This document shows positions 6,262 to 10,978 of a stretch of DNA of 10,978 nt, one piece after another. A program made the position numbers and the translations under genes. Numbering within the stretch: position 1 is the stretch's first letter; each line of letters begins with the position of its first letter. Below the pieces are notes generated by a model. It did no database searches. It worked only from the letters and a program-made list of their open reading frames with translations, and was not told the DNA's origin. The stretch is from an uncultured Erysipelotrichaceae bacterium (GTDB lineage Bacteria; Bacillota_I; Bacilli_A; Erysipelotrichales; Erysipelotrichaceae): NCBI GenBank assembly GCA_902766675.1, contig CACXEN010000145.1:1-10978 (forward strand), in the 5' to 3' direction.

Positions 6262-7650
6262 ATGCCAACAGAAATGAGTGTTAGAGAATTATATGCACTA
6301 ACAAATGGAGGGACTGAATTAGAAAAGGACCAAGTAGAATATGTGCAATTGCAAGGATGGATTCGTACCAATCGCGCTGGTAAGAATGTCTCTTTTATCG
6401 CGTTAAATGATGGAACATACTTCCAAAATGTACAAGTAGTGTATTCCCAAGATACATTGCCTAACTATGATGAAGTAAGTAAATATCTAACTGGTGTTTC
6501 TATTTCGGTTGTTGGTAAATATGTAGTCACAAAAGAAGCGAAACAACCATTTGAAATACAAGCTACAGAAATCATGTTAGAAGGTGAATGCGATCAAAGC
6601 TATCCATTACAAAAGAAGAGACACTCTTTTGAATATTTAAGAGAAATTGGGCATTTAAGACCTCGTACAAATACATTCTCTGCTGTATTTAGAGTGCGCT
6701 CTGTACTAGCAATGGCAATTCACCAATTCTTCCAACAACAAGGCTTTGTATATGTACATACACCAATTATTACTGGAAATGATGCAGAAGGTGCAGGAGA
6801 AACATTTACAGTAACAACACGTAAAGACACAAAATATGAAGAAGACTTCTTTGGAAAGCATGCTTCATTAACTGTATCTGGACAATTACAAGCAGAAGCC
6901 TATGCATTAGCATTTAGAGATGTATATACATTTGGGCCAACATTTAGAGCAGAAAACTCTAATACAACAACACACGCTGCTGAATTCTGGATGATTGAGC
7001 CAGAAATGGCATTTGCGGATTTAGAATATGATATGGATGTCATTGAAGATATGATCAAATTCTGTATCGACTATGTATTAGAAATGTGTCCAGAAGAAAT
7101 GAAATTCTTCAATGAAAGAATTGATACAACACTATTAGAACGTTTAGAAGTTGTACGCAATGCGGAATTTAGAAGAATGCCATATACAGAAGCAATTGAA
7201 ATATTAAAGAATGCAGATGTAAAATTCGAAAACAATAAAATTGAATGGGGCATGGACTTAAATACAGAGCATGAGCGTTATATCACTGAACAAGTTGTAA
7301 AAGGACCAACATTCTTAATTGATTATCCAAAAGAAATCAAAGCATTCTATATGCGTAATAATGATGATGGCAAAACAGTTGCGGCATGTGATTTGTTGGT
7401 GCCAGGTGTTGGTGAATTAGTTGGTGGCAGCCAAAGAGAAGAAAGATTAGATCTATTAGAAAAGAGAATGGAAGAGCTTGGCATGAGTAAAGAAGGCTTA
7501 GAATGGTATCTTGATTTAAGAAGATATGGTGGATGCCAACATGCAGGCTTTGGATTAGGTTTTGAAAGATTAGTAATGTATCTAACTGGAATGGAAAATA
7601 TTCGCGATGTTATTCCATTCGCAAGAACACCAAAGAATTTATTATTCTAA
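6262..7650 (+). CDS. asnS: Asparaginyl-tRNA synthetase
   Basis: A 462-residue class IIb aminoacyl-tRNA synthetase of normal length. The N-terminal OB-fold anticodon-binding domain (about 27-108) includes [19 protein letters not shown] (30-48). The catalytic domain has motif 1 around 144-171, FTVTTR (182-187), [11 protein letters not shown] (205-215), motif 2 [21 protein letters not shown] (228-248), and motif 3 [15 protein letters not shown] (429-443). [15 protein letters not shown] distinguishes AsnS from AspRS and LysRS. It charges tRNA-Asn with asparagine using ATP. I place the start at ATG 6262, with GGAGGA (6250-6255) 6 bases upstream; the in-frame ATG at 6241 would overlap rex and has no such site. 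No T-box leader is present and there is no room for one in the 13-base gap after rex, so any control must come through the rex promoter or read-through. Confidence 0.97.
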   Translation: MPTEMSVRELYALTNGGTELEKDQVEYVQLQGWIRTNRAGKNVSFIALNDGTYFQNVQVVYSQDTLPNYDEVSKYLTGVSISVVGKYVVTKEAKQPFEIQATEIMLEGECDQSYPLQKKRHSFEYLREIGHLRPRTNTFSAVFRVRSVLAMAIHQFFQQQGFVYVHTPIITGNDAEGAGETFTVTTRKDTKYEEDFFGKHASLTVSGQLQAEAYALAFRDVYTFGPTFRAENSNTTTHAAEFWMIEPEMAFADLEYDMDVIEDMIKFCIDYVLEMCPEEMKFFNERIDTTLLERLEVVRNAEFRRMPYTEAIEILKNADVKFENNKIEWGMDLNTEHERYITEQVVKGPTFLIDYPKEIKAFYMRNNDDGKTVAACDLLVPGVGELVGGSQREERLDLLEKRMEELGMSKEGLEWYLDLRRYGGCQHAGFGLGFERLVMYLTGMENIRDVIPFARTPKNLLF

Positions 7651-7680
7651 ACAAAACAGGATAGAAATATCCTGTTTTGT
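7651..7680 (+). terminator. Hairpin terminator after asnS
   Basis: Immediately after the asnS stop, 7651-7663 pairs perfectly with 7668-7680 over 13 bp around a GAAA loop. The T-run (TTTTGTGT) lies partly in the right arm, so the working stem may be the inner 8-9 bp (AACAGGATA side). The A-rich left arm means it could also act for transcription from the right. Confidence 0.75.
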
Positions 7681-7753
7681 GTGATTACATATAGTTTTTT
7701 TTAGTGCAATCTTTTCCCTTGTGTGAAATATACATACAGAATTGAATGAATTA

Positions 7754-7762
7754 TGCTATATT
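7754..7762 (+). promoter_or_regulatory. Extended -10 promoter for the cell-wall protein gene
   Basis: TGCTATATT fits the extended -10 pattern TGnTATAAT with one mismatch, 32 bases before the start codon; a good -35 is not apparent, as is typical of extended -10 promoters. Transcription would begin near 7769, leaving room for the strong AGGGGGAAG (7780-7788). The rest of 7681-7753 holds only an eight-T run and nothing else I can name. Confidence 0.45.
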
Positions 7763-7794
7763 TTTATTAGAAATTGTTTAGGGGGAAGATAATA

Positions 7795-9096
7795 ATGATA
7801 AAACGAATAATCCAAACAGTCGCAATCATTTCTCTTAGTGTTATGCAATTGGTTTTCTTATTTCCTGAAAATATAAAAACGGAAGTTCGCGCGGTAGAAA
7901 CAATTGAAGAGAATGTTACAGTTTTATTGGGCAATGAAGTTGTTGTAAAGGAATTAGAAGAAGGCCAGTGGATGCAAGTGCGTGATAATGGCAATGCGAA
8001 TGCAGAGATTTATCAGGATAGTAATTTGGCAATCAAAATCAGAGGAGCCAAAGTAGGTACTACAGATTTAGAGATTGAAATTGATGGGATTCCTTATGTT
8101 TACCATGTCACAATTGTGGATGGATTTGTCCAAACAGATGAGAACGGTAAATGGTTTAAATTATATGATGGATCGATGCTAAAAAATGCATGGCGTAAAG
8201 AAACTGGTAAGTATTATTACTTTGGAAATGATGGTTATGCATGCAAAGGTTGGAAGAAGATTAGTGGTAAATGGTATCACTTTGATCAGAACAGTTATAT
8301 GCAAACTGGCTGGCTAAAAGATGCTGGTAAATGGTATTACCTCAAATCTAGTGGCGCAATGGCAACTGGCTGGGTAAAAGATAGTGGTAAATGGTATTAC
8401 ATGAATGGCAGTGGTGTAATGCAAAAAAGCAAATGGTTTAAAGAAAAGAATTCTTGGTATTATTTGCAATCTAGTGGAGCTGCCGCAGTTGGTTGGAAAA
8501 AGCTTGGTGGTAAGTGGTACTACTTTAAGTCTAGTACAAAGATGGCTACAGGTTGGTTCATGGATAATGGCAAATGGTATTACAGTGATAAGAAAACAGG
8601 CGCAATGAAAACCGGTTGGATCAAACAAGGAAAACATTGGTATTACTTAAAAGGCAGTGGCGCAATGGCCCAAAATACAAAAATAAAGATAAATGGTACG
8701 ACCTATGAATTCTTGCCAAGTGGGGTTATGTATGATCGAGATCTGATTCTCAAAACCGCAAATAAATATGTAGGTAAAGAAGGCAGTTGTGAATATATTG
8801 CATGGTGGTTTACTGGTGAGACAATGAAAATGGGAGGAAATTCCTATTCAATGGAATGGGGAATGGGACATAAAATTAAGGCCTCTCAAGCAAGACCAGG
8901 AGACTTAATCTTATATCGACATAAGACAGGAGGATATGTACCACACGTGGCTGTTCTTCTTGATGGTTATAATTCCTTGCAAGGAAATTTTGATGGCAAA
9001 ACAGTATTATTTGACTATCGAAGAATTGAACATTATACATCTGGAAGATGTGATATCGAATTCTGGAGAATTGATGAAGATTTACCTGGCTATTGA
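7795..9096 (+). CDS. Secreted choline/glucan-binding-repeat protein with C-terminal CHAP/NlpC-P60-like cysteine peptidase domain
   Basis: A 433-residue exported protein. Residues 1-33 form a signal peptide: Lys-Arg, a hydrophobic core and a likely cut after VRA. Residues 38-108 are beta-rich with no family I recognise, perhaps an Ig-like fold. Residues 117-315 hold about eight 20-21 residue repeats (GW-x5-GKWYY-x7-GAMxT) of the cell-wall/choline-binding type, with the GW tryptophan at 133, 153, 173, 193, 214, 234, 254 and 275. The C-terminus (about 316-427) resembles a CHAP or NlpC/P60 amidase: SCEYIAWW with candidate nucleophile Cys332, ARPGDLILY (366-374), PHVAVLLDG with candidate His384, and a polar position near QGNF (396-399). 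It probably docks on wall polymer and cuts peptidoglycan peptides. The start is ATG 7795, 6 bases after AGGGGGAAG; the in-frame TTG at 7774 precedes that site. No LPXTG sorting signal. Confidence 0.85.
   Translation: MIKRIIQTVAIISLSVMQLVFLFPENIKTEVRAVETIEENVTVLLGNEVVVKELEEGQWMQVRDNGNANAEIYQDSNLAIKIRGAKVGTTDLEIEIDGIPYVYHVTIVDGFVQTDENGKWFKLYDGSMLKNAWRKETGKYYYFGNDGYACKGWKKISGKWYHFDQNSYMQTGWLKDAGKWYYLKSSGAMATGWVKDSGKWYYMNGSGVMQKSKWFKEKNSWYYLQSSGAAAVGWKKLGGKWYYFKSSTKMATGWFMDNGKWYYSDKKTGAMKTGWIKQGKHWYYLKGSGAMAQNTKIKINGTTYEFLPSGVMYDRDLILKTANKYVGKEGSCEYIAWWFTGETMKMGGNSYSMEWGMGHKIKASQARPGDLILYRHKTGGYVPHVAVLLDGYNSLQGNFDGKTVLFDYRRIEHYTSGRCDIEFWRIDEDLPGY
8143..8739 (+). repeat. Tandem cell-wall-binding repeat array within the peptidase gene
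   Basis: About eight imperfect 60-63 base units, each encoding one aromatic-rich 20-21 residue binding repeat. The units around 8301-8420 are most alike at DNA level: ACTGGCTGG, AAAAGAT and GGTAAATGGTATTAC recur at 60-base intervals. This points to expansion by recombination or slippage within the gene. The first and last units are degenerate. Confidence 0.85.
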
Positions 9097-9103
9097 TTCA
9101 GAA

Positions 9104-9135
9104 ACGTAATTGAGTAGATACGTAATTGATAAGAT
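9104..9135 (+). repeat. 16-bp tandem duplication downstream of the cell-wall gene
   Basis: Bases 9104-9119 and 9120-9135 match at 14 of 16 positions; both begin ACGTAATTGA and end AGAT. The pair starts 8 bases after the stop codon at 9096, and its second copy runs into the left arm of the long hairpin at 9131. Function unknown; it may be a slippage duplication or a pair of protein-binding sites. Confidence 0.7.
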
Positions 9136-9190
9136 CCCACTAAAGTAGACACATGAAATATGTAAAGTTCTACGGAGGTGGGATTTTATT
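9131..9190 (+). other. Long interrupted hairpin enclosing a strong Shine-Dalgarno sequence
   Basis: AAGATCCCAC (9131-9140) pairs with GTGGGATTTT (9178-9187) over 10 bp with one G-U. Inside, after a four-by-four internal loop, GTAGA (9145-9149) pairs with TCTAC (9169-9173), and ACAT (9151-9154) with ATGT (9160-9163) around GAAAT. GGAGG (9174-9178) lies in the internal loop and upper edge of the outer stem, and TTTTATT follows. It may be the terminator of the cell-wall gene, a leader that hides the GGAGG before a short frame at 9191, or the remains of a small mobile element. The stretch 9097-9310 otherwise holds only the tandem repeat and the two short frames. Confidence 0.55.
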
Positions 9191-9229
9191 ATGCTGTTTT
9201 TGTGTAGGCACAACAAATCATTAACGTAA
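9191..9229 (+). CDS. Possible 12-residue leader peptide
   Basis: ATG 9191 opens a 12-codon frame (MLFLCRHNKSLT) ending at TAA 9227-9229. GGAGGTGGGA (9174-9183) precedes it, the core GGAGG being 12 bases from the ATG, rather far but usable. The GGAGG is partly within the hairpin at 9131-9187, which could hide it. No known leader peptide is recognised; the frame is short enough to be chance. Confidence 0.25.
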   Translation: MLFLCRHNKSLT

Positions 9230-9244
9230 GAAGTGAGGGACATA

Positions 9245-9328
9245 ATGGATGCTTGTTATTTCAATGGAATAATTAATTTAGATTATGGTACACTCTCTTA
9301 TGGACAAATCTATGCTTTATCAGATTAG
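9245..9328 (+). CDS. Possible 27-residue leader peptide overlapping the ABC-F start
   Basis: ATG 9245 follows GAGGG (9235-9239) at 5 bases, the best ribosome binding site in this region, and opens a 27-codon frame to TAG 9326-9328. The peptide begins MDACYFNGI and ends GQIYALSD; no family is recognised. The frame runs through all candidate starts of the ABC-F gene (9285, 9300, 9312) in a different reading frame, so ribosomes on it would compete with, or hand over to, ABC-F translation. ABC-F genes in Bacillota are often controlled by leader peptides, which makes this more than an idle frame, but translation is not shown. Confidence 0.4.
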   Translation: MDACYFNGIINLDYGTLSYGQIYALSD

Positions 9329-10978
9329 TAAAGCTTCAAAGGCATATGGTGCTGATGTTGTCTTTGAAGATGTAACATTTGACATAAAGGGCACCGAGAA
9401 AATAGCTATCGTTGGTCGCAATGGTTGTGGCAAGACGACTTTTTTACGTTGCATGTGTGAAGAAGAAACATTTGATAAAGCGAATATCAATAAACAAAGT
9501 GGTACAACCATTGGCTACTTAGCACAAAAAGTATTAGAAAATGATGAAGCAACAGTAGAAGAAGAATTGATGAAAATCTATGCGCATATTACTTCCATGC
9601 AAGAAGAAATGCATATGTTAGAAAAGAAAATGGAAGTAGATGCCACAAGTGAAGTACTTGATGCATATGCCAAACTCCAAGAAGAATTTGAAGCTCATAA
9701 TGGATATGCATTTGAATCAGAAATGAATACAGTGTTTACTCGTTTTGGTTTTCAAAAAGAAGATTTAAAAAAGAAAATCAAAGATTTTTCTGGTGGTGAA
9801 AAAACTAGAATTGCATTTGTGAAATTGTTGTTGTCAAAACCAGATATTCTTTTATTAGATGAGCCAACAAACCACTTAGATGTAAGTGCGATTGAATGGC
9901 TAGAAGGATATATAAAGAATTATCCAAAGGCAGTTGTGGTTGTATCCCATGACCGTATGTTTTTAGATCGTGTCGTTGATGTGGTATATCATATGGAATT
10001 TCATAAGATGAAACGCTATGCAGGAAATTATTCTAGTTATATTACGCAGCGTGAAAATGATTTGGAAAGAAATCGATCCATGTATATGCGCCAACAAAAA
10101 GATATTGAACGATTAGAGGCACTGATTGAGAAGTTTCGATATAAGAAAAACAAGGCAAAGTTCGCACAATCAAAAATAAAATACTTAGAGCGAATGGAAA
10201 GAGTAGAATTGGATAAACAAGACACAAAAACATTCCATGCGAAATTTCAATCTAGGTTAAAAGGTGGTGAAAGAGTTTTAGAAATTGATCACTTAAAGAT
10301 TGGATATGAAAAAGAACTTGCGGATATATCACTGGAAATGCATAGGGGAAATCGCATTGGTATTCTTGGCGCAAATGGAACAGGAAAATCTACATTCGTA
10401 AAAACGTTAATGCAAATTATTCCACCACTATCAGGACATTATTTATTTGGTCATCAAATTGAAATTGGTTATTTTGACCAACAACTTGCACAATTTTCTA
10501 GTGGAAAAACAGTATTAGAAGAAATATGGGATGATTATCCAGATTTAGATCAAACAGAAATACGTGGGGTATTAGGACAATTCTTATTTACTGCAGATGA
10601 TGTATTTAAATCAGTAGATGTTTTATCTGGTGGAGAAAAGGTGCGTTTATCTCTTGCGAAATTATTATTAAAGAAAGCAAATTTATTAATATTGGATGAG
10701 CCAACAAATCATTTGGATATTCCAGGTAAAGAAGCATTAGAAGAATCACTCAAAGGCTTTGATGGCTCAATTCTATTTGTGTCACATGATCGTTACTTTA
10801 TCCAACAACTTGCGAATGCATTACTTGTCTTTGAGAATGGTGGTGCCACATTTATTGATAAAACATATAAAGAATATACAGAAGGGGTAAGCGAAGTAAA
10901 AGAAATATCGCAAAAAGAAGAAGTAAAAGAAAAGAAAAAACCTCGACATATCACAAAGGCCACAAAAGATAGAGAGAT
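9312..10978 (+). CDS. ABC-F family ATPase, ribosome-associated (partial, runs off the right edge)
   Basis: 555 codons are visible without a stop; the family is usually 620-650 residues. Two ABC cassettes without membrane segments: Walker A GRNGCGKTT (35-43), signature SGGEK (160-164), Walker B LLLDEPTNHLD (180-190) and SHDR (212-215); then GANGTGKST (353-361), LSGGEK (438-443), LLILDEPTNHLD (458-469) and SHDR (491-494). The charged helical linker between cassettes (about 245-310) is the part that in ABC-F proteins reaches the ribosomal P-site tRNA. The end (about 527-555) is Lys/Glu rich, as before a C-terminal coiled coil. ABC-F proteins act on the ribosome to relieve stalling or, in some branches, protect it from antibiotics; motifs alone do not say which. 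ATG 9312 (MLYQIS) fits the family N-terminus; ATG 9300 and 9285 are in frame, and TAG 9279 closes the frame upstream. None has a good ribosome binding site. Confidence 0.92.
   Translation, partial: MLYQISKASKAYGADVVFEDVTFDIKGTEKIAIVGRNGCGKTTFLRCMCEEETFDKANINKQSGTTIGYLAQKVLENDEATVEEELMKIYAHITSMQEEMHMLEKKMEVDATSEVLDAYAKLQEEFEAHNGYAFESEMNTVFTRFGFQKEDLKKKIKDFSGGEKTRIAFVKLLLSKPDILLLDEPTNHLDVSAIEWLEGYIKNYPKAVVVVSHDRMFLDRVVDVVYHMEFHKMKRYAGNYSSYITQRENDLERNRSMYMRQQKDIERLEALIEKFRYKKNKAKFAQSKIKYLERMERVELDKQDTKTFHAKFQSRLKGGERVLEIDHLKIGYEKELADISLEMHRGNRIGILGANGTGKSTFVKTLMQIIPPLSGHYLFGHQIEIGYFDQQLAQFSSGKTVLEEIWDDYPDLDQTEIRGVLGQFLFTADDVFKSVDVLSGGEKVRLSLAKLLLKKANLLILDEPTNHLDIPGKEALEESLKGFDGSILFVSHDRYFIQQLANALLVFENGGATFIDKTYKEYTEGVSEVKEISQKEEVKEKKKPRHITKATKDRE

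Noticed and set aside
6200..6262. T-box riboswitch for asnS
   Set aside because: Only 13 bases separate rex and asnS, and no T-box sequence or antiterminator is present.
8314..8637. 107-codon open frame on the minus strand
   Set aside because: It is the mirror of the binding-repeat array; its own repeats come from the sense repeats.
8143..8739. Regular spacing suggestive of a CRISPR array
   Set aside because: Units are coding, imperfect along their whole length and 60-63 bases without a constant repeat and variable spacer; no cas genes.
9245..9400. Frameshift joining the 27-codon frame to the ABC-F gene
   Set aside because: The ABC-F N-terminus is complete from ATG 9312 and the upstream peptide has no family resemblance, so no fusion is needed.
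1..10978. Hidden defence system, prophage or novel multi-gene system
   Set aside because: All genes apart from the secreted wall protein are recognisable housekeeping or regulatory families with coherent spacing, and no unexplained stretch exceeds about 220 bases.

Overview
The window is about 11 kb of AT-rich bacterial DNA with every supported gene on the + strand. Short intergenic gaps, AGGAGG-type ribosome binding sites, ATGA start/stop overlaps, a Rex regulator, a stand-alone tsaE-tsaB-rimI-tsaD cluster and an NtdP (DUF402) phosphatase point to a low-GC Bacillota. A member of the Erysipelotrichia is my best guess, but that is inference from general style, not from a marker gene.

Layout. 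(1) 1-1015: the tail of a pseudouridine-5'-phosphate glycosidase gene (psuG), overlapped by an AAC(3)-family acetyltransferase gene and closed by a strong intrinsic terminator. (2) 1014-1642: ntdP with its own promoter, an inverted repeat at the promoter and its own terminator. (3) 1670-3056: a free-standing GltD-like, FAD and Fe-S containing NADPH oxidoreductase, also closed by a terminator. (4) 3075-5584: tsaE, tsaB, rimI and tsaD, overlapping by 4, 4 and 23 bases. These encode the enzymes that make t6A37 on ANN-decoding tRNAs, plus a ribosomal-protein-type N-acetyltransferase. (5) 5572-7680: rex (NADH/NAD+ sensing repressor) followed 13 bases later by asnS (asparaginyl-tRNA synthetase). A palindrome resembling a Rex operator lies just before rex, and a 13-bp hairpin closes the unit. 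(6) 7754-9096: a secreted protein with a signal peptide, a beta-rich N-terminal segment, about eight choline/glucan-binding-type repeats and a C-terminal cysteine peptidase-like domain. (7) 9097-10978: an unusual leader with a 16-bp tandem duplication, a long hairpin containing a Shine-Dalgarno sequence and two short open frames, followed by an ABC-F ATPase gene that runs off the right edge.

Most of the window is conserved housekeeping: tRNA modification and charging, nucleotide hygiene, redox control and ribosome-associated ATPase. I see no phage, CRISPR, transposase gene or defence system. The parts most worth a second look are regulatory: the leader of the ABC-F gene, the palindromes at rex and ntdP, and several genes whose -10 hexamer lies so close to the start codon that their mRNAs may be leaderless or nearly so.
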